A DNA stretch of 42,523 bases from Rhodosalinus sediminis. Its GTDB lineage: Bacteria; Pseudomonadota; Alphaproteobacteria; Rhodobacterales; Rhodobacteraceae. The notes under the pieces were generated by a model, which was given only the letters and a program-made list of their open reading frames with translations, ran no database searches and had not been told where the DNA came from. Both the position numbers and the translations under genes were made by a program. The stretch lies in NCBI RefSeq assembly GCF_003385555.1, contig NZ_QOHR01000022.1, forward strand, positions 1 through 42,523, given 5' to 3'. Below are positions 35,181 to 42,523 of this stretch, in pieces; positions within the stretch are counted from its first letter, which is position 1, and the number at the start of each line of letters is the position of its first letter.

Positions 35181-35711
35181 TCAGGGGACCGCGACCACCG
35201 TGCAGGGCGCCTGATGCAGCACCTTCTGCGACACGCTGCCGAGCACCGCGCCCCTGAGCCGCCCGAGGCCGCGGCGGCCGAGGACGATCATCCGCGCACC
35301 CTCCGCCTCGGCGGCGTCCACGATGGCGTCGGCGTAATCGCCCGAGACGACATGCGTGCGGACCTCGCGCGCGCCCGCGGCCTCGGCCCGCGTCGCGGCG
35401 CGGGCCACGATCGCGTCGCCCACAGCGGCGATCAGGCGCGCGGCGCGGTCGTCGGGCGCCGGCCCGCCGAGCAACCGGCCGAAGCTGCCGGGGATGTCGG
35501 TGCGCGGGATCTCGGCGCGCGGCGCGGCCTCGTGGAGCAGATGCTCCACCTCCGCCATGCGCTCGAGCTCCGCCGCCGGGCGGCCGTGCATCAGGACGTG
35601 CAGGATGGTGAGCGGCGCGCCGAGCGCGGCCGAAAGCTCCGCGGCCGTGTCCACGGCGCGGCCGCCGTGATCCGAGCCGTCGGTCGCCACGAGGATGCGG
35701 GTCTCTGGCAT
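35181..35711 (-). CDS. Universal stress protein (UspA family)
   Basis: A 176-residue single Usp domain: it begins MPETRILVATDGSDHGGRAVDTAAELSAALG and ends with the ATP-loop pattern VLGRRGLGRLRGAVLGSVSQKVLHQAPCTVVAVP. The central part (about residues 50-100) is longer than in E. coli UspA. GGGAG precedes the ATG at 35711. It lies upstream of the phaB-phaC pair on the same strand. Confidence 0.88.
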   Translation of the reverse strand: MPETRILVATDGSDHGGRAVDTAAELSAALGAPLTILHVLMHGRPAAELERMAEVEHLLHEAAPRAEIPRTDIPGSFGRLLGGPAPDDRAARLIAAVGDAIVARAATRAEAAGAREVRTHVVSGDYADAIVDAAEAEGARMIVLGRRGLGRLRGAVLGSVSQKVLHQAPCTVVAVP

Positions 35712-35814
35712 GAGATGGGCTCCCTTCCCTTGCGTCACGGCGCTTTTCGCCCGGCCGGCGCGCGCCGACCATGACCGGCGTCAAGGTGGAGGGGGATTTC
35801 GCCCCCACCGCGCC

Positions 35815-36741
35815 TCAGGGCAGAATCTTGAGCCAGACCCAGACCGTGAGCACCGAGAGCGCCGTCGCGATCAGCACCGCCGAGGCGGCGACGCGCCGCG
35901 CGCGGCCGTAGAGGGTGGCGAAGATGTAGGCGTTGACGCCGGGCGCCATGGCGGCGGTCAGCACCGCCGAGCGCAGCGCGCTCGTGTCGAGCGCGAAGGC
36001 CCGCCCGAGGGTCCAGGTGATCGAAGGATGCAGCACGAGCGCGACCGCGACCACGTAGCCGATGAGCCGCATGTCCCCCTCGGGGCGGTAACGGCAGAGC
36101 ACCCCGCCGAGCCCGAAGAGCGCCGCGGGCAGCGCCGCGCGCGCCATCAGGTCCAGCGCGTCGCCGAGCGGCACGGGCACCGTGAGCCCGGCGAGGTTCA
36201 CGCCGAGGCCCAGCACGATCGCGATGACCAGCGGATTGCGCCCGAGCGCGGCCCCGATCTGCCGGGCGAGCGCACCGGGGCGCAGGCCCGCGCGCGCGAC
36301 CTCCATCGCGGTGATGCCGAGGCCGTAGCAGACCGGCGCATGGATCGCGATGATCGCGTAGTTGCCCGCGAGCGCCTCGGTCCCGTAAGCGCGCTCGGTG
36401 ATCGGCAGCCCGAGGAGGAGCGTGTTGGAAAAGAGCCCGGTGAAGCCCACCGCCACCGCGTCCTCCCACCCCCGGCGGAAGAGATAGCGCGCCCCCAGCA
36501 GCCCCGCGGCGAAGCCCGAGAGCGCGCCGGCGTAGAAGGACAGGAGCAGCGGCGCCTCCGCCTCCTGCCCGAGATCGAGGGTCGAGATCGCGCGGAAGAG
36601 CAGGCAGGGGATGGCGAAGCTCTGCGTGAAGCGCATGAGCCCGTCGACCGCAGCGTCCGAGAAGAGCCCGCGCCAGACGGCGACGTAGCCGAAACCCGCC
36701 ACGAGGAAGACGGGCAGGATGACCTCGATCAGCGCCTGCAC
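35815..36741 (-). CDS. Auxin efflux carrier-type (AEC) membrane transporter
   Basis: A 308-residue membrane protein with ten hydrophobic segments in two five-span halves, starting MQALIEVILPVFLVAGFGYVAV and containing FTQSFAIPCLLFRAI, LFSNTLLLGLPI and RAALPAALFGLGGVL, all typical of the AEC/YfdV-type family. Bacterial members move malonate, malate or other organic anions; the substrate here is unknown. It is the last gene of the long minus-strand operon, 16 bp after the MBL hydrolase gene. A partial hairpin (GGGGG/CCCCC) lies after the stop. Confidence 0.85.
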   Translation of the reverse strand: MQALIEVILPVFLVAGFGYVAVWRGLFSDAAVDGLMRFTQSFAIPCLLFRAISTLDLGQEAEAPLLLSFYAGALSGFAAGLLGARYLFRRGWEDAVAVGFTGLFSNTLLLGLPITERAYGTEALAGNYAIIAIHAPVCYGLGITAMEVARAGLRPGALARQIGAALGRNPLVIAIVLGLGVNLAGLTVPVPLGDALDLMARAALPAALFGLGGVLCRYRPEGDMRLIGYVVAVALVLHPSITWTLGRAFALDTSALRSAVLTAAMAPGVNAYIFATLYGRARRVAASAVLIATALSVLTVWVWLKILP

Positions 36742-36757
36742 GGGCGCGCGCTCCGGG

Positions 36758-37558
36758 TCACAGCGGGTAGCGGATCACCATCCCGTCGTGGGCGGGAGTG
36801 ACGTGATCGGGCGTGTCGCGCGTCACCGCGGCGTAGTCCATGTCGATGTGCATGTTGGTGAGCACCGCGCGCGCGGGCTTCGCCTGCGCGATCCACTCCA
36901 GCGCCTTGTCGAGATGCGCATGCGTCGGATGCGGCGTGCGCCGCAGCGCGTCGAGCACCCAGCAGTCCAGCCCCTCGAGCGCGGGCCAGGCGTCGTCGTA
37001 GATCTCGGCGACGTCGGGCAGATAGGCGAGCGGCCCGATGCGGAACCCGAGCGCGTCGATCGCGCCATGGCTCACCTTGAACGGCGTGAGCGCCACCGCG
37101 CCGCCCGCGCCCTCGACGCGCACCTCCTCGTGAATGGTGTGCATGTCGAGGATCGGCGGATAAGGGCTGTCCTCGGGCTGCATGAAGGCGTAGCCGAAGC
37201 GCGAGTAGAGATCGTTCTGCGTGTCGCCGTCGGCCCAGACCGGCAGCCGCCGGCGCATGTTGAAGACGATCATCCGCAGATCGTCGAGGCCGTGCACGTG
37301 GTCGGCGTGGCTGTGCGTGTAGACCACCCCGTCGAGCGCGCCGACGCCCGCGTCCAGAAGCTGCTGGCGCAGGTCGGGCGAGGTGTCGATCAGCACGCGC
37401 GTCGTGCCCGCCTCCGTTTCGCGCTCGATCAGCATGGAACAGCGGCGGCGATAGTTGCGCGGCTCGGCCGGGTCACACTCGCCCCAGTGCCCGCCGAGGC
37501 GCGGCACGCCCCCCGAGGAGCCGCAGCCGAGGATGGTGAAGCGCAGTTCCCCGCTCAC
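36758..37558 (-). CDS. MBL-fold metallo-hydrolase (PhnP/RNase Z-like)
   Basis: A 266-residue metallo-beta-lactamase-fold protein. The metal motif THSHADHVHGLDD (His82, His84, Asp86, His87) follows an N-terminal ILGCGSSGGVPRLGGHWGECDP segment with Cys and His residues that recalls PhnP. A late His pair, NMHIDMDY, completes the site. Likely a phosphodiesterase; substrate unknown. The start is GTG 37558 overlapping the tatD stop (GTGA), so translation is coupled. Confidence 0.87.
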   Translation of the reverse strand: MSGELRFTILGCGSSGGVPRLGGHWGECDPAEPRNYRRRCSMLIERETEAGTTRVLIDTSPDLRQQLLDAGVGALDGVVYTHSHADHVHGLDDLRMIVFNMRRRLPVWADGDTQNDLYSRFGYAFMQPEDSPYPPILDMHTIHEEVRVEGAGGAVALTPFKVSHGAIDALGFRIGPLAYLPDVAEIYDDAWPALEGLDCWVLDALRRTPHPTHAHLDKALEWIAQAKPARAVLTNMHIDMDYAAVTRDTPDHVTPAHDGMVIRYPL

Positions 37559-38340
37559 GCCGCCGCCCTTTCGAAGAGGCGTTCGAAATTGGCCTCCGTC
37601 GCGGCGGCGAACTCGGCGTAGGAGAGGCCGAAGACCTCCGCCCCCGCGGCGGCGGTGTGGACGACGTAAGCGGGTTCGTTCTGCTTGCCGCGATAGGGCG
37701 GCGGGGCGAGATAGGGGCTGTCGGTCTCCACGAGGACGCGGTCGAGCGGCGCGGCCGCGAAGATCTCGCGCAGTTCGCGCGATTTCGGAAAGGCGGCGAT
37801 GCCCGACATCGACAGGTAGAAGCCGAGGTCGAGCGCCGCCCGCGCCAGCCCTGCGCCGGAGGAAAAGCAGTGCATCACGCAGGCGTAGGGCTTGCGCGCG
37901 TGCCCCTCGGCGAGCAGGCGCGCCATGTCGTCGTCCGCGTCGCGGGCGTGAATGATGAGCGGCAGGCCGGTCTCCTGCGCGGCTTCGATGTGGCGGCGCA
38001 GGCTCTCCTGCTGCACCTCGGCGCTCTCGGCGGTGTAGTGGTAGTCGAGCCCGCTTTCCCCGATGCCGACGCAGAGCGGATCCTCGGCGAGCGCCACGAG
38101 CTCCTCCACCGTCGCCATCGGCTCCTCCGCCGCGCTCATCGGATGCGTGCCGGCGGCGTAGAAGACCCCCTCGTGCGCCGCGGCGAGGGCGCGCACGGCG
38201 TCGCGGTTGCGCAGCTTGGTGCAGATGGTGACCATCCGGTGCACGCCCGCGGCCCTGGCGCGCGCGACGACCTCGCCCGCCTCCTCGACGAGGCCGGGGA
38301 AATCCAGATGGCAATGGCTGTCCGTGATGCGCGGCGGCAT
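37555..38340 (-). CDS. tatD: TatD-family metal-dependent hydrolase (DNase-like)
   Basis: A TIM-barrel metal-dependent deoxyribonuclease-like enzyme. The product has the metal motif DSHCHLDF near the N terminus, GIGESGLDYHY with the bridging Glu, PLIIHARDADDD, MHCFSSG and ETDSPYLAPPPYRGKQNEPAYV, which together form the family signature. I chose ATG 38340 (MPPRITDSHCH), which has AGGAC just before it and the usual N terminus; ATG 38358 adds six residues. It lies between holB and the MBL hydrolase gene in the operon. Confidence 0.92.
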   Translation of the reverse strand: MPPRITDSHCHLDFPGLVEEAGEVVARARAAGVHRMVTICTKLRNRDAVRALAAAHEGVFYAAGTHPMSAAEEPMATVEELVALAEDPLCVGIGESGLDYHYTAESAEVQQESLRRHIEAAQETGLPLIIHARDADDDMARLLAEGHARKPYACVMHCFSSGAGLARAALDLGFYLSMSGIAAFPKSRELREIFAAAPLDRVLVETDSPYLAPPPYRGKQNEPAYVVHTAAAGAEVFGLSYAEFAAATEANFERLFERAAA

Positions 38341-38375
38341 GTCCTGTCCGGCGGTCATGGTGCGGGAACGCGGCC

Positions 38376-39500
38376 TCAGCCGGCGTGTCTGGCGATGGTG
38401 TGGAGGGTATCTAGGATGAGCGAGGCAGGGTCAAGATTGACCGCCCGGCCGTGGCGCAGCCGCTCGCCCACGCGCGGCGCGAGCTCGGCCCAGCCGCGCG
38501 CGGCGGCGGCGTCCGGCGAGAGCCGGGCGAGCGTCTCCGCCTCGCCCGGCGCGGCCTCGGGCGCGGGCGGGCGGCCGCGCGCCCCGGTGAGCGCGAGCCG
38601 GGCGAGCGCATGGTCGATCAGCTCGAAAAGGAGATCGCGCCGCGCCTCCGCCCCCTGCCCCGCCGCGCGCTCAGAAAGCGCGAGCGCCGCCGACCGGTCG
38701 AGCCGCGGCAGCGAGGCGAGCACGCCCATGAGCTCGGCGTAGAGCGCCGCGCCGCCCTCCTGCGCGAGCGTCACCGCCGCGCCCGCCGAGCCGCCCGAGA
38801 GCGCGGCGAGCGTGCCCGCGCCGCCCTCGGGCGCCACCCCCGCCTGCGCGAGCGCGGCGGCGAGATCGTCCTCGCCGAGGCTCGACAGCGCGAGCGTGCG
38901 GCAGCGCGAGCGGATCGTGGGCAAAAGCCGCGCGGGCTGATGGCTGACCAGAAGGAGCGTCGCGCGCTCGGGCGGCTCCTCGAGAAGCTTCAGCACCGCG
39001 TTGGCCGCGCTCACGTTCATCTCGTCGGCGGCGTCGATGATGACGACGCGCGCGCCGCCCTCGGTGCTCGAAAGCGCGAAGAAGCTCTTGAGGCGGCGCA
39101 CCTCCTCCACGCGGATCGCGTCGGAAAGCCCGGTGCCGGCCGCGTTCGCGCCGCGCCGCAGGAGGAAGAGCCCCGGCTCCGAGAGCGCCGCGACGCGCCG
39201 CGCCACGGGGTGCTCCGGATCGATGTCGAGGCGCGCGGGCGCCTCCGGCGCGCCGAAGAGCCCGCCCCCGGCGTCCTCCCCCTGCGCGAGGAGGAACCGC
39301 GCGATCCGCCAGGCGAGCGTCGCCTTGCCGACCCCGCGCGGCCCGGTCAGCAGCCAGCCGTGGTGCAGCCGGCCGGCGCCGTAAGCCTCGAGGAAGGCGC
39401 GCTCCGCCGCGCCCTGCCCGTAAAGCTCGGCCGTGTGCCGCGGGTGCGGCGCCCCGGCGAGCTTGTCGGGCTCGGGCAGCTCCGCGCGCTCGGCGCTCAT
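38376..39500 (-). CDS. holB: DNA polymerase III subunit delta'
   Basis: Clamp-loader AAA+ subunit of 374 residues. It has GWLLTGPRGVGKATLAWRIARFL (Walker A), VVIIDAADEMNVSAANAVLKLLEEPPERATLLLVSHQPARLLPTIRSRC (Walker B region and sensor 1) and the lid and C-terminal collar domain. The start ATG at 39500 overlaps the tmk stop (ATGA). The usual delta' Cys4 zinc module is not evident; the alphaproteobacterial form commonly lacks it. Confidence 0.93.
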   Translation of the reverse strand: MSAERAELPEPDKLAGAPHPRHTAELYGQGAAERAFLEAYGAGRLHHGWLLTGPRGVGKATLAWRIARFLLAQGEDAGGGLFGAPEAPARLDIDPEHPVARRVAALSEPGLFLLRRGANAAGTGLSDAIRVEEVRRLKSFFALSSTEGGARVVIIDAADEMNVSAANAVLKLLEEPPERATLLLVSHQPARLLPTIRSRCRTLALSSLGEDDLAAALAQAGVAPEGGAGTLAALSGGSAGAAVTLAQEGGAALYAELMGVLASLPRLDRSAALALSERAAGQGAEARRDLLFELIDHALARLALTGARGRPPAPEAAPGEAETLARLSPDAAAARGWAELAPRVGERLRHGRAVNLDPASLILDTLHTIARHAG

Positions 39501-40132
39501 GGCGCCGCCGCCTCCCACGCCTCGACCGCGCGCGCGACGCGGGCGGCGACCTCGGCCTCGCTCCCGCGCCCGTCGATCACGCGAATCCGCTCCGGCGCCG
39601 CCTCGGCGAGCGCGAGGAACCCCGCGCGCAGCCGCGCCTGCATCTCCGCGCCGAAATCCTCGAACCGCGCCTCGGCGTCCGCCCGCGCCTTCGCCCGGTG
39701 CCAGCCCGTTTCGGGGTCGATGTCGATGAGCAGCGTCAGATCCGGCTCCCGCCCGATCGTCAGCGCGTGCAGCTGGTCGACGAGCCCGCGCAGATCGCCT
39801 CGCGTCGCGCCCTGATAGACGCGGGTGCTGTCGGCGAAGCGGTCGCAGATCACCGTGCGCCCCGCCGCGAGCGCCGGGGCGATGCGCCGCTCCAGATGAT
39901 CGCGCCGCGCCGCCGTGAAGAGCAGGATCTCGGTCTCTGCCGACCAGCGCTCCGGCGCGCCGGTCAGGAGAAGCGCGCGGATCTCCTCCGCGCCGGGGGA
40001 GCCGCCGGGCTCCCGCGTGAGCACAACGTCGCGGCCCGCGGCCCCGAGACCCTCGGCGAGCCGCCGCGCCTGCGTGGACTTGCCCGAGCCGTCGATGCCC
40101 TCGAAGCTGATGAACCGGCCCGCGCCGCTCAA
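39497..40132 (-). CDS. tmk: Thymidylate kinase
   Basis: Phosphorylates dTMP to dTDP for DNA synthesis. The 211-residue product begins with FISFEGIDGSGKSTQARRLAEGL (P-loop), then TREPGGSPGAEEIRALLL, the DRFADSTRVYQGATRG segment (substrate-site DR motif) and the RAKARADAEARFEDFG lid region. The start is TTG at 40132, overlapping the TGA of dacC (TTGA), an unusual start that depends on translational coupling; no nearby ATG fits. holB overlaps its end. Confidence 0.94.
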   Translation of the reverse strand: MSGAGRFISFEGIDGSGKSTQARRLAEGLGAAGRDVVLTREPGGSPGAEEIRALLLTGAPERWSAETEILLFTAARRDHLERRIAPALAAGRTVICDRFADSTRVYQGATRGDLRGLVDQLHALTIGREPDLTLLIDIDPETGWHRAKARADAEARFEDFGAEMQARLRAGFLALAEAAPERIRVIDGRGSEAEVAARVARAVEAWEAAAP

Positions 40133-41319
40133 AGCGCGTCCCCGGCGCTCTCGCCCAGCCGCTCCAGCAGAAGCTCGCCCACCGTGCGCACGCGCTGGCG
40201 GAAGCCGCCCTCCGGCACGTCGCGGTCGGCGACGAGCGGCACCCGCGCCTCCGGCAGGCCCTCGGGGCTGAGGATCAGCTCGCCGAGGACGTCGCCAGCC
40301 GCGATCGGCGCGTTCACCGGCGCGTCGTAGACGACCTCGCCCGGCACCTCGTCCTGCGCGAGCACCGGCAGGAGCATCCGGCGGCTCTCCGCGGCGACGA
40401 GGCCCACCGTCTCGGCCGCGCCCATCCAGACCGGCGCCTCGGCGATGGGGCGGCCCTCGGCGACGACCTCCTTCTCGACGAACTGCCGGAAGGCCCAGTT
40501 GAGGATGCGCTGCGCCTCGGCCGCGCGCGCCTCGCGCGTCGGCAGGCCGTTGACCACGAAGATCACCCGCCGCTCGCCCTGCACCGCCGATCCGACGAGG
40601 CCGTAGCCCGCCTCCTCGGTGTGGCCGGTCTTGAGCCCGTCGGCCCCGATGTCGAGCCCCAGAAGCGGGTTCCGGTTGAAGTGGTTGGAGGGCACGCGCC
40701 CGTCGTACTCGAACTTCTCCTCGGCGAAATAGGCGTAGCGCCGGGGGAAATCGCGGATGATCCGCGCCGCCAGCGTGCCGAGGTCGCGCATGCTCATCCT
40801 GTGGTCGGGATGCGGCCAGCCGCTGGCGTTCTCGAAATGAGTGTCGGTCATGCCGAGCATCTCGGCGCGGTCATTCATCAGCTGCGCGAAGGCCTCCTCG
40901 CTCCCGGCGAGGCCCTCGGCGACGACCACCGTCGCGTCGTTGCCCGACTGCACGACGATGCCGCGGATCAGCTCCTCGACCGTGGGCCGGTCGCTCGTCT
41001 GCAGGAACATCGAGGAGCCGCCCATCGCCGTCGCGCGCTCGGAGACCGTGAAGCGCGTCTCGAGCGTGAGCGATTCCACGTCGCGAAGCGCCTCGAAGAG
41101 CATGTAGAGCGTCATCAGCTTCGACATCGAGGCCGGCGGCAGCGGCACGTCGGCGTTCTTCTCGAGAAGCACGGTGCCGGTGTTGTAGTCGAGGACATAG
41201 GCCGCCTCGGCCTGGGTGTCGAAGGCCTGCGCGGCCGTGGCGGCGAGCCCGGCGACCACGAGGACTGCCGCCGCGGCGGCGGCGGCGCGGAGCGGTCGGA
41301 ACAGCGCGTCGGCAGTCAT
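40129..41319 (-). CDS. dacC: D-alanyl-D-alanine carboxypeptidase (PBP5/6 family)
   Basis: Periplasmic peptidoglycan carboxypeptidase that trims the terminal D-Ala of stem peptides. The 396-residue precursor has a signal peptide (residues 1-32, ending TAAQA-F) and the three serine-acyltransferase motifs: SMSK (Ser64, Lys67), SGN (Ser125, Asn127) and KTG (Lys230). A C-terminal PBP5-type beta domain (about 290-380) follows, with an amphipathic helix at the end (FRQRVRTVGELLLERLGESAG) that likely binds the membrane surface. Start at 41319. Confidence 0.94.
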   Translation of the reverse strand: MTADALFRPLRAAAAAAAVLVVAGLAATAAQAFDTQAEAAYVLDYNTGTVLLEKNADVPLPPASMSKLMTLYMLFEALRDVESLTLETRFTVSERATAMGGSSMFLQTSDRPTVEELIRGIVVQSGNDATVVVAEGLAGSEEAFAQLMNDRAEMLGMTDTHFENASGWPHPDHRMSMRDLGTLAARIIRDFPRRYAYFAEEKFEYDGRVPSNHFNRNPLLGLDIGADGLKTGHTEEAGYGLVGSAVQGERRVIFVVNGLPTREARAAEAQRILNWAFRQFVEKEVVAEGRPIAEAPVWMGAAETVGLVAAESRRMLLPVLAQDEVPGEVVYDAPVNAPIAAGDVLGELILSPEGLPEARVPLVADRDVPEGGFRQRVRTVGELLLERLGESAGDAL

Positions 41320-41353
41320 CCGCGGCACCCCCTGTGCTGCAACGCGGGCGCGG

Positions 41354-42238
41354 TCAGTCGCGCACCGCGTAGGCATCGGCAAACCCCTGTTCGCGCGCCG
41401 TGTCAAGGAGCGCCTCGAGGTCGCGGCGGTTCGGCGCCGGCCCGACGAGCACGCGCCAGAACGTCTTGCCCTGCGTCTCCTGCTTCCGGACCGTGGGCAC
41501 CATGCCCGCCTGCCGCATCGCCGTGGCGGTGTTGCGCGCGTTCTGCTCGACGCTGAAGATGCCGATCTGGACATAGGGCCGCTCCGGCGCGGAGCGCGGC
41601 GGCGTTGCGGGTTCGGCGGCCGTGTCGTCCGCGGAGGCCGTGTCGTCCCCGGCCGCCGCGTCGTCCCCGGCCTCGAGCGCCTCCTCCGCCGCGGCGACCG
41701 GTTCGAGGGGCGCCGCGCTCACCTCGGCCGCCTCCGGCAGGGCCGCCTCCGTCGCCTGATCCTCCGCCGCGTCGTCCTCGGGCGCCTCGCTGACCTCCTC
41801 GCGCCGCAGCGCGGTGACCTCGAGCTCGCGCGGCTGCCCGGCGAGCAGGCCGAGCGCCTCGGCCGCGTCCGACGACACCTGCAGCGGCGGCCCCGGCACC
41901 TCCCGCTCGCGGCGGAAGAGCGCGCCGATCACGAATTTCTCCGACCCGGTGTCGCGGATGATCACCCGCTCGGGCTCCTCCACATCCGGATGCGCGACCC
42001 AGACCCCGCCGAGCGAAGGCCGCCCGTCCCAGAGCCCCGAGGCCGCGACCTGAAAGACCTCCGGCGCCTCCACGTCGCGCTCGACGAGGCGGACGGAACC
42101 CGCCTCCGACGGCGCCTCCGCCTCGGCCTCCGCCGTGCGCTCGCCCCCGAGAAAGGGCAGGCCGCCGGTCTCCCCGCAGCCGCCCAGCACGAGCGCCGCG
42201 CCCAGCAGCGCCACGCGGCCTGTCCAGCCGTGTCTCAT
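41354..42238 (-). CDS. SPOR-domain lipoprotein
   Basis: A 294-residue predicted lipoprotein: signal peptide with lipobox LVLGGC (Cys21), a middle domain (about 45-140) with VFQVAASGLWDGRPSLGGVWVAHP and VIGALFRRERE, an Ala/Glu/Asp-rich linker (about 150-215), and a C-terminal SPOR domain (about 218-294, YVQIGIFSVEQNARNTATAMRQAG...FWRVLVGPAPNRRDLEALLDTAREQGF). SPOR domains bind denuded glycan strands at the division septum, which fits the neighbour dacC. Start at 42238 chosen for the signal peptide; the longer frame has none. Confidence 0.85.
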   Translation of the reverse strand: MRHGWTGRVALLGAALVLGGCGETGGLPFLGGERTAEAEAEAPSEAGSVRLVERDVEAPEVFQVAASGLWDGRPSLGGVWVAHPDVEEPERVIIRDTGSEKFVIGALFRREREVPGPPLQVSSDAAEALGLLAGQPRELEVTALRREEVSEAPEDDAAEDQATEAALPEAAEVSAAPLEPVAAAEEALEAGDDAAAGDDTASADDTAAEPATPPRSAPERPYVQIGIFSVEQNARNTATAMRQAGMVPTVRKQETQGKTFWRVLVGPAPNRRDLEALLDTAREQGFADAYAVRD

Positions 42239-42433
42239 CTCTCGCGTCCCTTGCCTGCCCGCCGGCCGGGGTGCGCCCGGTCCGGGGTTCTCCCGACGCC
42301 GCGTCCGGACCCCGAGAGCCCGTGACGCCGCCGTGTCGTGGCGGAGATTATCCACTCGCCGCCCGCGAGGAAAGCCCGCATGCGCCCCCGCCCCTTCCCG
42401 AATCGCCACGCCCTGCCTATGCCGACCCGGCGC

Positions 42434-42523
42434 GGAGGAGTGGCAGAGCGGTCGATTGCACCGGTCTTGAAAACCGGCATGCGCGCCAGCGCATCGTGGG
42501 TTCGAATCCCACCTCCTCCGCCA
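42434..42523 (+). tRNA. tRNA-Ser (anticodon UGA)
   Basis: A 90-nt serine tRNA ending exactly at the window edge with an encoded CCA. Acceptor arms are GGAGGAG and CTCCTCC with discriminator G; the anticodon stem CCGGT/ACCGG encloses the loop CTTGAAA, giving anticodon TGA (reads UCA). A long variable arm (GCATGCGCGCCAGCGCATC region) and the T arm GTGGGTTCGAATCCCAC are present. Its promoter should lie in the 195 bp between it and the SPOR lipoprotein gene. Confidence 0.97.

Noticed and set aside
42434-42523. tRNA-Ser as an attachment site for an integrated island
   Set aside because: The tRNA ends exactly at the window edge, so no downstream repeat or integrase can be seen, and the genes to its left are core division genes.

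Overview
The window is a stretch of very GC-rich, gene-dense chromosome from an alphaproteobacterium, almost certainly a member of the Rhodobacterales. Several things point there: the transketolase/coiled-coil/zapA cluster beside a GAPDH gene, the cell-division order SPOR lipoprotein-dacC-tmk-holB-tatD-MBL hydrolase, a secreted RTX protein ending in a Hint domain, PHA synthesis genes, and a short intergenic motif (around 15100-15135 and 22707-22743) of the kind scattered through Rhodobacterales genomes. Most gene starts are supported by a ribosome binding site or by 1-4 bp stop/start overlaps. Long open frames on the other strand of nearly every gene are a consequence of base composition and are not annotated.

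Layout. 1-578: the end of an unrecognised gene, a strong hairpin, and a less GC-rich stretch next to the 3' end of guaB. 579-3752: guaB (-) and an agmatinase-family gene (+), separated by about 0.7 kb of degenerate tandem repeats. 3873-6899: a 2Fe-2S/ASKHA corrinoid-activator-like protein and a ZIP metal transporter. 7492-10279: a calcium-binding RTX protein with a Hint domain, followed by a small protein that looks like a second Hint domain stripped of its catalytic residues. 10389-15081: zapA and a coiled-coil partner, divergent from tkt, then gap (with a promoter and two LacI-type operator-like palindromes) and a 47-residue membrane protein. 15188-16182: coaD and a CBS-pair protein. 16344-21122: the distal valine degradation pathway (mmsA, acyl-CoA dehydrogenase, 3-hydroxyisobutyryl-CoA hydrolase, mmsB). 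21213-22670: a patatin-like phospholipase between two DUF2892 paralogues. 22883-24535: a porin with a long, locally AT-rich upstream region. 24536-30676: a complete BMP-type nucleoside/nucleobase ABC importer and a cytosine-deaminase-family enzyme carrying the substitution associated with 5-methylcytosine deaminases. 30774-35711: a GNAT acetyltransferase, a Crp/Fnr regulator, phaC, phaB and a universal stress protein. 35815-42238: one long minus-strand operon (SPOR lipoprotein, dacC, tmk, holB, tatD, MBL hydrolase, AEC transporter). 42434-42523: tRNA-Ser(UGA) ending exactly at the window edge.

How the genes work together: tkt and gap belong to central sugar metabolism; the valine genes take isobutyryl-CoA to propionyl-CoA; phaB and phaC convert acetoacetyl-CoA into storage polyester; the BMP importer and deaminase look like a salvage pathway for modified bases. 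The points most worth a second look are the candidate 5-methylcytosine deaminase with its importer, the degenerate Hint paralogue next to the intact RTX-Hint protein, the family of paired palindromes that sit just after stop codons, the two operator-like sites before gap, and the 59-bp and 69-bp repeat arrays between guaB and the agmatinase gene. I saw no prophage, CRISPR array, insertion sequence or obvious defence system.
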